Source: a bacterium (GTDB lineage Bacteria; Fidelibacterota; Marinisomatia; Marinisomatales; UBA1611). From it: a DNA stretch of 39,146 bases. Positions 1 to 9,881 of the stretch are shown one piece after another (positions within the stretch are counted from its first letter, which is position 1; each line of letters begins with the position of its first letter). The stretch is taken from the NCBI GenBank assembly GCA_004321745.1, contig SGYO01000018.1, positions 1 to 39,146 on the forward strand. The letters are read 5' to 3'. The notes under the pieces are model-generated. The model made no database searches. It was not told the DNA's origin and saw only the letters and a list, made by a program, of their open reading frames with translations. Position numbers and translations under genes: made by a program.

Positions 1-372
1 TTTATAAGACTCCAAATAGTTCAAGGCGGGTTTAATATAGAATCAATCACATTTGAAACTGTTTTAAAAACAACATCTGAAGATATTATTGCAAGTGATT
101 TTAATGTTGAAAAAGCATATCCAAACCCATTCAACAACGAGATAAAAATTCCAATAACAAGCAATGGGCAAGAACTTGTTTCAGCAAAAGTATATAATCT
201 AAAAGGTGAATTTATTACCAACATTGCCAATGGTATAATAAGTGAAGGTAAACATGTTTTAAGTTGGAACGGAATGAATAGTAGAAATAAAAACGTTCCT
301 TCTGGAACGTACTTGTTAATAATTGATAATGAGGCAAAGTTCCATAGTCAAAAAATAATATTATTAAAATAA
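1..372 (+). CDS. Secreted protein, C-terminal part with T9SS type A sorting domain (5' end outside window)
   Basis: The frame is open from the first base to TAA at 370-372, giving 123 residues of a protein that starts outside the window. The first residues (FIRLQIVQGGFNIESITFE) resemble the closing strands of a CBM6-like carbohydrate-binding module. After a short linker comes a sorting domain: AYPNPFNNEIKI, then VYNLKGEF, then SGTYLLII, ending in LLK. In the FCB group such tails direct export through the type IX secretion system and are cleaved at the outer membrane. The parent protein may be a secreted glycan-binding enzyme, but the catalytic part is not visible, so the CBM6 reading is tentative. 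The next gene starts one base after the stop, so the two may be cotranscribed. Confidence 0.85.
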   Translation, partial: FIRLQIVQGGFNIESITFETVLKTTSEDIIASDFNVEKAYPNPFNNEIKIPITSNGQELVSAKVYNLKGEFITNIANGIISEGKHVLSWNGMNSRNKNVPSGTYLLIIDNEAKFHSQKIILLK

Positions 373-373
373 A

Positions 374-1780
374 ATGAACTCGGAAAATCTAAAAAAACAT
401 ATACATGGTTTTTGGGATAGTGAAATCGTCCCTACTTTAGTTGATTATATAAAAATTCCAAATAAATCGCCTTCTTTTGATCCAGATTGGGAAAAGCATG
501 GTCACATGGAGAAAGTCTTAAATCTTGCTGCAAATTGGACAGAAAAAAACAAACCGGTTGACTCTGAAATGATCATCAAAAAATCAGCAGGCAGAACACC
601 ACTATTGCTGTTAGATATTCCAGGAACTAAAAAAGGCAATATATTAATGTACGGCCATTTAGATAAACAACCAGAAATGGAAGGATGGAACGATGACCTC
701 GGTCCTTGGAAGCCTGTAATAAAAGATGAAAAGCTATATGGTCGAGGTGGAGCAGATGATGGGTATGCGCTTTTTGCATCTATTGCTAGTATAAATGCAC
801 TAAAAGAACAAAAAATTGACCATCCTAGAATATTGGTTCTTATAGAGTTTTCAGAAGAAAGTGGATCACCAGATCTACCTCACTACATGGACTTGTGCTC
901 AGATATTATAGGATCACCTGATTTAGTGATCTGTTTAGACTCTGGAGCTGGAGATTATAAAAGATTTTGGACAACTACTTCACTACGAGGACTCATTGGT
1001 TTAAAGATGAAAGTAAGTGTGTTAAAAGAGGGCGTCCACTCTGGCGGAGCAAGCGGGCATGTGCCCTCCTCTTTTAGAATAGCGCGGTCCCTCCTTTCAA
1101 AATTAGAAGATGAGAAAACCGGTGAAATACTACTAAAAGAATTAAATACTAAAATACCAGATTGCCGAATAGAAGAGACCAAAAATTTAATTTCCATTCT
1201 TGGCAATGAAGTTGTTGAAGAATTTCCGTGGAAGAATGGAATGAAACCCTCAACGGGTGATAATGTTGAAGGAGTTTTAAGAAGAACCTGGAGGCCAGCT
1301 TTATCCATTGTTGGTTCTGACGGAATGCCATCTACAGCAAATGCTGGAAATGTATTAAGACCTTACACAACACTACAATTATCCATGAGAATACCACCAA
1401 TGGTAGATCCTAAAAAAGCTGTGGATGCAATAGAAAAAATTTTAAAAGATGATATTCCATACGGAGCATCAGTAGAATTAGAATTTGAAGAAGCCGCTGA
1501 AGGTTGGAACGCACCAGAAAGTAAAACTTGGTTGTTAGATGCTATTAAAAAGGCATCAAAAGAATACTTTAATGAGATGCCTTGCACAATTGGAGAGGGT
1601 GGAACCATTCCTTTTATGGCTATGCTCGGAAAACAGTTTCCAGAGGCACAGTTCGTGATTACGGGAGTATTAGGCCCTCAATCCAATGCTCATGGCCCAA
1701 ATGAATTCCTGCATATCCCTTTTGCAAAAAATCTAACCTGTTGTATCAGCAGTATTATTACTGACTTTCAATACTACTAA
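374..1780 (+). CDS. M20 family metallopeptidase (dipeptidase-like)
   Basis: This 468-residue protein matches the zinc-dependent M20 peptidases, near the cytosolic non-specific dipeptidase/CPG70 branch. Metal-site motifs are in order: GHLD with H95 and D97, the bridging Asp region RGGADDG (D128/D129), general base and ligand pair EE at 161-162 in FSEESGS, D189 in CLDSG, and the C-terminal ligand H440 in NAHGPNE. The insert between them (about 205-330) is the dimerisation lid. No signal peptide is seen, so it is probably cytoplasmic and cleaves short peptides. ATG follows the previous stop by one base. Its last 4 bases overlap the end of the convergent acyltransferase gene, with no terminator between them. 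The exact substrate cannot be read from the sequence. Confidence 0.9.
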   Translation: MNSENLKKHIHGFWDSEIVPTLVDYIKIPNKSPSFDPDWEKHGHMEKVLNLAANWTEKNKPVDSEMIIKKSAGRTPLLLLDIPGTKKGNILMYGHLDKQPEMEGWNDDLGPWKPVIKDEKLYGRGGADDGYALFASIASINALKEQKIDHPRILVLIEFSEESGSPDLPHYMDLCSDIIGSPDLVICLDSGAGDYKRFWTTTSLRGLIGLKMKVSVLKEGVHSGGASGHVPSSFRIARSLLSKLEDEKTGEILLKELNTKIPDCRIEETKNLISILGNEVVEEFPWKNGMKPSTGDNVEGVLRRTWRPALSIVGSDGMPSTANAGNVLRPYTTLQLSMRIPPMVDPKKAVDAIEKILKDDIPYGASVELEFEEAAEGWNAPESKTWLLDAIKKASKEYFNEMPCTIGEGGTIPFMAMLGKQFPEAQFVITGVLGPQSNAHGPNEFLHIPFAKNLTCCISSIITDFQYY

Positions 1781-2499
1781 AACAAATCTAATCGGTTTTC
1801 GTTTCGATATTTAGTTATTCTTTTATCGTTAGAATACTCACCGTGCCTATCATCTGGAAGTAAAGCAGCAATACGGCACATTAGTTCTTGACTATAGTTC
1901 TCTAATTTGGAGATCTTTTCTTCTTTGCTTCCCTTAATATCAAAAGGACCGAATGGTTTACCTATATTAACAGTAATTCTTGATCGAATACCACTGAGTA
2001 AATCGTCCCATGCATTATCTCCACCGCTTATAGAAACAGGAAGTATTTTTGTGTTTGCTTTACTAGCAATAAATATAGCACCAGGTTTTGCTTTTGTAAG
2101 CTCGGTGCTAGTAATACCTCCTTCAGGAAAAATTCCTAAGATCTTTCCTTTTTTTATGGATTTAATAGACTCCTTTATTGTTGAAGGACCAACTTTATTT
2201 CTATCGGTTAAGATTGCACCATAAATCATGGGAGCAAAAAGAAAATGTAATTCAATACCAAGCTCTTTTTGCATGATAAAATCAATAGGTTTTCGAATTG
2301 CATGAACCAAAACAAAAGGGTCGAAATAACCAAAATGATTTGATGCTAAAACCAATGGTGTGCCCTTAGGTATGTTTTTTTTCCCATTGACCTTTATTTT
2401 GCAAACAAATAAGGAAAGAAAAAAAACAATGTATGTAGACACATACTGTATCCAATATGGTCTTGGCCTTATAAATTTTGGAAGCCCAACATTCTCCAT
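1777..2499 (-). CDS. Lysophospholipid/1-acyl-glycerol-3-phosphate acyltransferase (PlsC family)
   Basis: This 240-residue PlsC-type acyltransferase carries the HX4D catalytic motif as NHFGYFD (H55, D60) and the FPEGG motif at 124-128. A hydrophobic stretch at about 16-34 anchors it to the inner membrane. Members transfer an acyl chain to lysophosphatidic acid or another lysolipid in phospholipid synthesis. Whether this copy is the housekeeping PlsC or a paralogue with another acceptor is unclear. It lies 31 bp downstream of ssb on the same strand and is probably transcribed with it. The C-terminal tail is basic and polar. The end overlaps the M20 gene by 4 bp in a convergent arrangement. Confidence 0.85.
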   Translation of the reverse strand: MENVGLPKFIRPRPYWIQYVSTYIVFFLSLFVCKIKVNGKKNIPKGTPLVLASNHFGYFDPFVLVHAIRKPIDFIMQKELGIELHFLFAPMIYGAILTDRNKVGPSTIKESIKSIKKGKILGIFPEGGITSTELTKAKPGAIFIASKANTKILPVSISGGDNAWDDLLSGIRSRITVNIGKPFGPFDIKGSKEEKISKLENYSQELMCRIAALLPDDRHGEYSNDKRITKYRNENRLDLF

Positions 2500-2530
2500 A
2501 CAAATCGTCTATTTATGGAGACTAATCTAA

Positions 2531-2956
2531 CTAAAACGGAAGATCGTCATCTACCTCTGAAGCTGATGCTGATGGAGATGGTGACATAGTACCTTGTGAT
2601 TGATCTGTCGGCGCATCAGACCTTCTCCCCAACATTGTAAAATTATCACATCTAATTTCAGTTGTTTTCCGTTTGATTTGATTCTGATCTTCCCATTCTC
2701 TGGTATGAAGTCTACCTTCTACATAAACCATCTGTCCTTTTTTCATATACTCAGTAGCAGTTTCAGCCATACGGCCGTACATGACTACACGGTGCCACTC
2801 TGTTCGGTCCTGCATTTCACCGCTTTGGTCTTTCCAAGATTCATTTGTGGCAATACTTAAATTAGTAACAGCAGTCCCTTGAGGCGTAAATCTTGCTTCA
2901 GGGTCCTGTCCAAGGTTTCCAATGAGAATTACTTTGTTTAAACTATTTTTTTGCAT
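2531..2956 (-). CDS. ssb: Single-stranded DNA-binding protein
   Basis: The 141-residue product has a full OB-fold SSB domain (about 5-108: [37 protein letters not shown]) followed by a short Ser/Pro/Gln-rich linker. It ends in DDDLPF, the acidic tip that recruits replication and repair proteins. It coats single-stranded DNA as a tetramer during replication, recombination and repair. The start is supported by AAGGAG five bases upstream (2962-2967) and by a promoter 36-64 bp upstream. It heads a likely ssb-plsC transcript running away from the origin. The length is short for an SSB but normal for this type. Confidence 0.97.
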   Translation of the reverse strand: MQKNSLNKVILIGNLGQDPEARFTPQGTAVTNLSIATNESWKDQSGEMQDRTEWHRVVMYGRMAETATEYMKKGQMVYVEGRLHTREWEDQNQIKRKTTEIRCDNFTMLGRRSDAPTDQSQGTMSPSPSASASEVDDDLPF

Positions 2957-2991
2957 CGTTTCTCCTTAACTAAAAACTAAATTTTTAATTT

Positions 2992-3020
2992 ATTATACTG
3001 ATTTTAAATATAAAACTCAA
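2992..3020 (-). promoter_or_regulatory. Sigma-70-type promoter of ssb
   Basis: On the minus strand, TTGAGT (3015-3020) is followed by a 17-bp spacer and a perfect TATAAT (2992-2997). Transcription would begin about 30 nt before the ssb ATG. It lies directly after the terminator of the upstream large gene, so ssb is an independent unit. Confidence 0.7.
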
Positions 3021-3032
3021 TCAAGTTTAAAC

Positions 3033-3060
3033 AAATAAGGGGCCCGAAAGCCCCTTATTT
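3033..3060 (-). terminator. Intrinsic terminator of the 2193-aa secreted-protein gene
   Basis: A perfect 11-bp inverted repeat (AAATAAGGGGC at 3033-3043 and GCCCCTTATTT at 3050-3060) encloses a 6-nt loop. It begins 22 bp past the stop codon of the large gene. On the minus strand the stem ends in TTATTT and is followed by GTTT, so it has a GC-rich core and a U-rich exit. The symmetric A/T arms could let it act in both directions. Confidence 0.85.
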
Positions 3061-3082
3061 ATTCATAAGATTAAAGCTATTA

Positions 3083-6000
3083 TTATTTCATTAATAATAG
3101 TTTCTTGACCGATACAAAATCCTTCGCTTGAATCTTATAGATATACATTCCTGTTGCCACAGCAGATCCAAACTCATTGGTAGCATTCCATTGAATCTTA
3201 TACCTACCAGGCTGATGCTGTTTAGATACCAATGTTTTAACCTTTTTGCCTACAAGGTCATAAATGTCTATTCTAACATCGCTAGCTTCTGGAATATCAT
3301 ATCGAATGTTAGTTATCGGATTAAATGGATTTGGATAGTTGTTGTGCAGAGCGAATACCTCAGGTAAAGTATTATTATCTACACTAAGAGCCAACCCACC
3401 ATCAATCGTCAAACTCCAAGGACCGTTTGATGATGTTGAATAATCAAAACCATCCTCAGCAAACACATCCCAAGAAATATTAAGCTGTGTAACACCTGCT
3501 TCTTCCATATATTCTAACACCTCTGCATGTTGTAAAAAGAAATTAGTTACAGACATTGCAGTATCCAGAGTATCACCAGTATTTTCAAAAATCAGCTCTA
3601 AAACATATTCAACAGGAGTTCCATCAGGATCGACTGAATTTGTCCAAAAGATACCAGTTGATCCTTCGGCATTATCACCATCTATAATCAGTATAGTTTC
3701 ATCAGCTGGACCGATCAAATTAACAGCTCCTGGAGGCGCGTTAGCAGCTAACCCACTAAGCACAGTATGATCAGTACCATACCCATTAGCATCCACATTT
3801 CCTGCAACGTAATTACTGTAATACATAAGCGTATCCATTGCAGGCCCATCTTCATACGGTGCGAATACTACCGGGAACAATACAATGCTATCTTGCACAA
3901 CTGTTACAGGGAATTCAGCATCAACTAAATCAAGATTATAGGCCTCGCCATTAGCAAGCTCTAATGAATCAATAATAAGATCTGCAATTCCGGTGTTACG
4001 AATGACAAGATTAACTGTATCGCCAGCAGGACTTGTTGTACCAAAGTTATATCTTTCGACCGCACTTAAAATTGGATCTTCGCTATAGTAAATTTCTGGC
4101 GATGCTATGTCATCAACCCTCAACATCCATCCATCACTACCGATAGGGCTTAAAGCTTGAATTAAGACCCAAACATCAGAATCATAGCTTGACAGGTCTA
4201 CAGTAACCCCTTCATAGTTATAAGGAGGAATTGAAGAGTAAACTTTGGTGAAAGCAGCTGTGTTTACAAAGCCAGTATCTATTCTCATCATACCCTGCGG
4301 ACCAGGAGACTCTTCAAACCCCATCATTGGCATTTCAGTACTAACCCAAACATTTAATGAGTCAGGATCATCTCCGTTAGAATTATAACCCCCAGCAGCG
4401 TAAAAGGATAATACCTCTACTGCATCACTGATATCATATCTAGGCGATACAAGAAAGTCGTTAACTCCACCCCAATAGGGTTCATAGCCATACACACCAT
4501 AATATCCAGTAGCGCTATGCCCATTTGGTCCTCTCCAATAAGTCCACCTATCAGAAATAATAGAACCAGAAGGAGCGGTCCATGGTGCACCGGCAAGACT
4601 ATAATTTCTCCAACCAGCCGAACTGCTTTCCATATCGAAAGCAAGTTCACCAGCATTTGCATCAAAAGGTATGTTTGAAACAGCAGCTCCAGAGGCGCTA
4701 CCATCAACAACAATAGTACCAGCTTCAATGCCTGAAACAGTTGGTGTATATGTAATTAACATTGAGTCTTGAACGCCTGGTGCTAGTTCTGAAATAGAAG
4801 TAGGACCAGACATACTTGCTGGATAGGTTATATCAGCATTTAAATTACCAGCTCCAACATTAGCATAATAAACCATAGCAGATGAAGTCTCTCCTATTTT
4901 CGTTGCTGGAAAGATTGGTTTAGACCTAGCAAAAATAGGAATGATCGGATCTGGTTTAGATCTGATTTTCATATCAAGTACAGCCCAAACATTCCCAAAG
5001 GTTGCTTGATAAACAAATGCTATATGCACTGTCTGACCACTATATCCAGTAAGATCGTACATGTTATCATACTGGCCGCTTTGACTGTAATCGGCTTCGC
5101 CAACGAGCTCAAAAGAAGATCCTCCATCAATAGAAATAGCAACACCAGACAAAGTAGCATCAAGACCATAAGCCATATACTCGCGCGTTTCTAGTTCATA
5201 ATGCTCGCCTTCAACTAAAGGCAGTTCTATTGCGGGAGATATAACCGTATCATTATCTGTAGCGCTATTATATGTATGATATATCATACCGTCAGATGTG
5301 CCAGAAAATGATGTTCTTATCCAACTTGCTCCAGTAGCACCAGTGCTTGAACCTTCATTTTGTACGCCATCATTACTAAAAATCCAACCTGCGCCCCAAG
5401 AAGATGCACTGTCAGCACTTAAATATCCGAACGTTTCGGCGTAAGCCCCATTGAAGCCAACACCAAATAAAGGAACAGTAATATCACCGCTGTTATTAAT
5501 AACAGTTACTGAACCAGAATATGAACTATCTGCCACAGGGGTAAACACTATTTCAAACGATCCTATCCCACCCGAAGCAGTAACTATTGGAAGTGTTAGG
5601 TCCGAAGAAAGTGAAAAAGGACCTTCAAAGGTTACAGCTGTTACCTCCAGATCACTTCCTCCATTGTTAAAATAATCGAAGAGTACTGTATCCGTACTAC
5701 CAACACTTACAACCTCTTCACCTGCAAACACTAAACTTGAAGGATAATCGTAAATTACCGGCCCAGCCTCTTGTATAATTTCAGGCCCCGCAATGTCATC
5801 TACATTAAGAGCGTAACCCCATACTCCTCGATAAACTATAGCCATTCTGACTTCTGTACCAATATAATCAGTTAAATCATAAGAATATGGATACCACCCT
5901 GTGCCCATATTTACGACAGAATCTAACTGAACAGTAAAATCAGTCGGATTCATTCCACCAGTTGGTGAGACATGAACTGTCATAATATCAGGATAAAAAC

Positions 6001-9000
6001 TGGAACCACCATCATCACCGGCGAAGAAAGAAAATACATCTCCGGTTGATACAGAATATTTAGGTGATATCAAAAAGTCTTCATTTATAGTTCCAGAACC
6101 ATCTGACCCAGCAGATGTATAGCCATCACCTGTATGACTACCTCCGCCATAAAACTCCCAACCATCACCATTACCATCAACGTTCACAGTTTCCCAACCT
6201 ACGGGCCAATCACCTTCCCCGTCGCCATCAACATCTAAATCCCAAGTTGCTGTGGAAACACCGGAGTTACCATTTAAAGAGATTATAACATCATCTCCTC
6301 CGTTTGAAGTAATTGTAGCTGTTCCAGAAAACATGCCACTTGATGTAGGACTAAATGAAATAGTTATAGTATTATCAGAAGTACCAAAAGATGCTGGTCC
6401 AGAAAATCCGTCACTATAAACAATTGTTCCCGATAGATCACCCTCACCAAGATTGGATATTGCCACAGACCCAGGCTCACTAGACCCAATTGCTGTAGCC
6501 ATAAACTCTAGGCTGCTTGGACTTACTGAAATAACAGGATTCTGTGGAAGGGGTTCAACTGTAACATCATCAATACCAAAACCATAAAACGTAGCCGCAG
6601 AATAAGTCTGGTGAAAACCTACACTAACACTCTGACCATTATACGCTGATAAATTAATTACATGCTGAGTGAGTACGGTATTTAAACAGTCATATGTTCC
6701 GAGATTGACACCAGCAGTTGTATCTCCACCTGGGAATACATAAACATCATATGTATTATTATAAGAACTTGATTCAACAACATCCCACCATTTAAGGCTA
6801 TATCCACCATCTAAGGTTAACAATGGAGATATTAACCAGTCATCCTGACTACCCATGCCGTGGGCGGCAAAGCCAGTGACCTCTGGTATATAAGAGCTAG
6901 ATTGTGACCATGTGTAAGAGTCTCCATCACTGTTCACGACAGTCCATCCAAGTGGGGCCGCAGGATCACCTGTCCAGGGGCCATCAAATCCTTCAGTTAA
7001 TATGTTCAAACTACCAGCACCCTGCACCATTACACTATCTGGACTACTATCTCCCTCATGCGTAAGAACAATATAGCCACTGTCCGCACCCTCTTCAGTT
7101 GGAGTATACGCAATAGATATTTCAACTGGAGTTCCTTGTTCAATAACAACGTTAGCAGGAGACACAACAAACTTAGAATTATCACTAACAATGTCTACTG
7201 TCGCGCTAGCAGCTCCAACATTATCCACACTGAATGACCCAGTAGATGTACTATTTAAAAATGTTGGTGGAAATTGTACTGTTGGGGTACTAAAAGTTAA
7301 TACAGGTCTTGCCGGAATTGGTTCTACTCTAACATCATCAATATAGACAGAGTATCCCCACAGGTCAATAACCCTAAAAGCTATGTAATTGATACCCGTA
7401 AAACCTGATAAATTAATTGATATTTCTTCGTAAGAAAAAGGTTGAGGCTCTCCCCCTTCTCCTGTAGCGTCGTATTGTATATATCGAGCAAGGTCAGTCC
7501 AACCTGTAGTTGCGTCAGTATTCTGCGAAGAAATTTGAACCTCAATGTTTGTATAGTAGCTAGAGCTTCCTGAAGATCCATCCATAAAAAACTTCAAATA
7601 ATAACCTGCAGTAAGGTCCAACGCAGGAGAAATTAAAAGGTGGTCACTAGGCGAAGCACTATTACCTGATGATGCCGGCGCCCTTGCGCTATTGAGACCT
7701 GAATGAGCATAAAATGAAGAAGTGTATTGATCCCATGGCGCTGAACCAGCCACTGTAATTTGTGACCAACCACCAGGAGCTGATGGATCACCAGACCAAG
7801 GGCCCTCAAAACCCTCATTTAATATATCAAGCGTTCCGGAACCAGTAACCATTATACTATCGGGGCTAGAATCTCCATTATGAGTATATACAAAATAACC
7901 AACATCAGTACCTTCAGTTTCAGGAGCATAAGTTGCAGTAACAACAACGGTTTCACCAGGAGAAATTCGCGCAGGTTGTGTTACTATTGTAAACTTACTA
8001 TTATCGCTTACGATTGAACCTGATAGATCTGCTCCACCAGTATTGCTTATTGCAAAGCCAAGACTTTTCGAATCGTCAACAAAAACAGGTCCAAAATTTA
8101 AAACACCAGTAGACAAGTCAGCTATTGGATATGATGGTGGTTCAGAAACTTTAACATCATCAATGCTTGGATTACTTGAACCATAAACACTAGAACCAAC
8201 AAATCTAATCGAGACCGACTGTCCGACATATGATGATAAATCGACTTGGATTTCTTCCCATCCTGATGTGGCTGTTGGCGTTAAAAAAACAGAAGAAAAA
8301 GAACCATCTGCATTTGAGACCTGAACATCAACATTATCTGTTCCGCCACCGTCTGAATACTGAAAATATAAAATAGGCGCAATTGCACTACTTAGATCGA
8401 TTGAAGGAGTAATTAAATCCCCGACAGCACTAGTTGAAAAACCAAAGTCGTAGAAATATGCAAAATAAGAACCAGAAAAGGCAGAAGATGGCGAGCCGGA
8501 CACACCATCAGCAGGCCCTTGTTGCCAAACAGCATCTCCGGTATAATAGAATGTAGAAATAGAATCTCCTGATGTGCTCCAACCAGCAGGCGGGAAGTCA
8601 CCTTCAAACCCTTCAGTAAGATAAACAGCATCTTCTTCTTGTTCCGCTTCAATTTCATGCGAACCAATTGTAGGAGAAACATAATCATTGGTTGGCGCAT
8701 CAGATAAAATCCATTCTGAATCTTCAGTAGTTGTACCAGCAGACCCAGCCCAATCACCAGCATTTCCCGACATTACAGATGGCTTCCTAACCAAAGTATG
8801 ATCTTCTGTCGCATTAGCAACTCCAGCCACAGACCATCCAGATCCTGGATCGTCAGGGAAATCACCAACATAATCAATTACGGTTGTGTCTGTTCCTACA
8901 ATCTTTACTAAAGCTCTTGCATCATCACCATTGAAAAAACAAATACCAGAGCCTGTAAGGTCAGCTTCAGCAAGTATAGCATCATTAGATCCAGAGTTAG

Positions 9001-9664
9001 CAATAACATAAACATCTCCAGCTGCAAGTGTCCCTTCTAGTTGATCCACATATTCATCCCATGGCCCACCATTTGCATTTTGCATTACATAATATTCACT
9101 TAAATCAACATCTTGACCACTAGCGTTGTATATTTCCATATACTTATTATTTCCTTGCGATCCTTCCGCATACTCAGAGAAAAAGAGACCCTCATGCTCT
9201 CTAGATAATGAGATACTCTGTGAACTTTTTCTATAAGGCTTCGGACCTTGTATATAAGCAGGCATATTGTGGGGAGATTGGTTTTCATACTCTTTTGCCT
9301 GCTTTTCTCTCAAAATTTGTGCATCCAGAGATGGCGAGGAATTCTCTATCTGATCCTGAACAAGCTGACCAAGGTTGCTTTGTTGATCAGTATTTTCTTT
9401 TGATATTGATTGTAGTTTTAGAACCTCATCTTTAGATCTGTCATGCTTTTGTTTGATTTTTTTGACCCTTTTTAGAACACGATCTTCCTTCTCAACACTA
9501 GAATTTTTTGTAATGAGTGTATTTAGCTCAATCGGTTCTCCGGATTTTGGTTTTTTAATATTAGCTTGATTTTTAGTTACGTCTACAACCGTGTTTTGTT
9601 TAACAGTTGTGATTTCTGACATAGCTAAACTAAACGCTAAACAAATGGATAGCACTTTATACAT
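3083..9664 (-). CDS. Large secreted modular protein: lamin-tail domain, six jelly-roll/Ig-like repeats, T9SS sorting domain
   Basis: This 2193-residue surface or secreted protein starts with a signal peptide (about 1-16, cut near AMS) and a charged linker with coiled-coil character (30-150). A lamin-tail-like domain follows (about 160-335: SEYAEGSQGNNKYMEIYN). Next come six 'choice-of-anchor J'/MAM-like jelly-roll domains at about 349-507, 617-781, 889-1038, 1140-1296, 1408-1570 and 1675-1858, most ending in a [I/V]DD[V/I] motif. Each is followed by an ASPM-SPD-2-Hydin-like Ig domain (about 516-612, 788-885, 1042-1135, 1302-1404, 1575-1672, 1862-1963). An Fn3-like domain (about 1977-2088) and a type A T9SS sorting domain (2106-2193: NYPNPFNP, IYDLVGKK, TGMYIYKI) close it. 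The start has a strong GGGAGG ribosome site and an upstream promoter. No catalytic domain is recognised, so adhesion or surface binding is only an inference from related modules. Confidence 0.9.
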   Translation of the reverse strand: MYKVLSICLAFSLAMSEITTVKQNTVVDVTKNQANIKKPKSGEPIELNTLITKNSSVEKEDRVLKRVKKIKQKHDRSKDEVLKLQSISKENTDQQSNLGQLVQDQIENSSPSLDAQILREKQAKEYENQSPHNMPAYIQGPKPYRKSSQSISLSREHEGLFFSEYAEGSQGNNKYMEIYNASGQDVDLSEYYVMQNANGGPWDEYVDQLEGTLAAGDVYVIANSGSNDAILAEADLTGSGICFFNGDDARALVKIVGTDTTVIDYVGDFPDDPGSGWSVAGVANATEDHTLVRKPSVMSGNAGDWAGSAGTTTEDSEWILSDAPTNDYVSPTIGSHEIEAEQEEDAVYLTEGFEGDFPPAGWSTSGDSISTFYYTGDAVWQQGPADGVSGSPSSAFSGSYFAYFYDFGFSTSAVGDLITPSIDLSSAIAPILYFQYSDGGGTDNVDVQVSNADGSFSSVFLTPTATSGWEEIQVDLSSYVGQSVSIRFVGSSVYGSSNPSIDDVKVSEPPSYPIADLSTGVLNFGPVFVDDSKSLGFAISNTGGADLSGSIVSDNSKFTIVTQPARISPGETVVVTATYAPETEGTDVGYFVYTHNGDSSPDSIMVTGSGTLDILNEGFEGPWSGDPSAPGGWSQITVAGSAPWDQYTSSFYAHSGLNSARAPASSGNSASPSDHLLISPALDLTAGYYLKFFMDGSSGSSSYYTNIEVQISSQNTDATTGWTDLARYIQYDATGEGGEPQPFSYEEISINLSGFTGINYIAFRVIDLWGYSVYIDDVRVEPIPARPVLTFSTPTVQFPPTFLNSTSTGSFSVDNVGAASATVDIVSDNSKFVVSPANVVIEQGTPVEISIAYTPTEEGADSGYIVLTHEGDSSPDSVMVQGAGSLNILTEGFDGPWTGDPAAPLGWTVVNSDGDSYTWSQSSSYIPEVTGFAAHGMGSQDDWLISPLLTLDGGYSLKWWDVVESSSYNNTYDVYVFPGGDTTAGVNLGTYDCLNTVLTQHVINLSAYNGQSVSVGFHQTYSAATFYGFGIDDVTVEPLPQNPVISVSPSSLEFMATAIGSSEPGSVAISNLGEGDLSGTIVYSDGFSGPASFGTSDNTITISFSPTSSGMFSGTATITSNGGDDVIISLNGNSGVSTATWDLDVDGDGEGDWPVGWETVNVDGNGDGWEFYGGGSHTGDGYTSAGSDGSGTINEDFLISPKYSVSTGDVFSFFAGDDGGSSFYPDIMTVHVSPTGGMNPTDFTVQLDSVVNMGTGWYPYSYDLTDYIGTEVRMAIVYRGVWGYALNVDDIAGPEIIQEAGPVIYDYPSSLVFAGEEVVSVGSTDTVLFDYFNNGGSDLEVTAVTFEGPFSLSSDLTLPIVTASGGIGSFEIVFTPVADSSYSGSVTVINNSGDITVPLFGVGFNGAYAETFGYLSADSASSWGAGWIFSNDGVQNEGSSTGATGASWIRTSFSGTSDGMIYHTYNSATDNDTVISPAIELPLVEGEHYELETREYMAYGLDATLSGVAISIDGGSSFELVGEADYSQSGQYDNMYDLTGYSGQTVHIAFVYQATFGNVWAVLDMKIRSKPDPIIPIFARSKPIFPATKIGETSSAMVYYANVGAGNLNADITYPASMSGPTSISELAPGVQDSMLITYTPTVSGIEAGTIVVDGSASGAAVSNIPFDANAGELAFDMESSSAGWRNYSLAGAPWTAPSGSIISDRWTYWRGPNGHSATGYYGVYGYEPYWGGVNDFLVSPRYDISDAVEVLSFYAAGGYNSNGDDPDSLNVWVSTEMPMMGFEESPGPQGMMRIDTGFVNTAAFTKVYSSIPPYNYEGVTVDLSSYDSDVWVLIQALSPIGSDGWMLRVDDIASPEIYYSEDPILSAVERYNFGTTSPAGDTVNLVIRNTGIADLIIDSLELANGEAYNLDLVDAEFPVTVVQDSIVLFPVVFAPYEDGPAMDTLMYYSNYVAGNVDANGYGTDHTVLSGLAANAPPGAVNLIGPADETILIIDGDNAEGSTGIFWTNSVDPDGTPVEYVLELIFENTGDTLDTAMSVTNFFLQHAEVLEYMEEAGVTQLNISWDVFAEDGFDYSTSSNGPWSLTIDGGLALSVDNNTLPEVFALHNNYPNPFNPITNIRYDIPEASDVRIDIYDLVGKKVKTLVSKQHQPGRYKIQWNATNEFGSAVATGMYIYKIQAKDFVSVKKLLLMK

Positions 9665-9766
9665 ACTAATTCCTCCCTAATTTATTAGTAGTTAATAAAA
9701 TTTTTGTGGTTTGTGGAGAGGCTTGGGGTGAACTTAAACGAAGAAAATTTACACAAGACTCATAAA

Positions 9767-9795
9767 AATATACCCACGCTTTTAACACAGGTCAA
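9767..9795 (-). promoter_or_regulatory. Sigma-70-type promoter of the large secreted-protein gene
   Basis: On the minus strand, TTGACC (9790-9795), a 17-bp spacer and TATATT (9767-9772) lie about 100 bp upstream of the ATG of the 2193-aa gene. The match is close to consensus and suggests strong expression separate from dnaA. The rest of the 217-bp gap is AT-rich, with a small AAACTTTAAGTTT near-palindrome and no gene. Confidence 0.65.
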
Positions 9796-9881
9796 GTAAA
9801 TAGATGAGGTTAAATTAAACTTTAAGTTTAGAGGTATATAAAAATTAAACTTTTAAGAATATAACATAATAACTTAAAACT

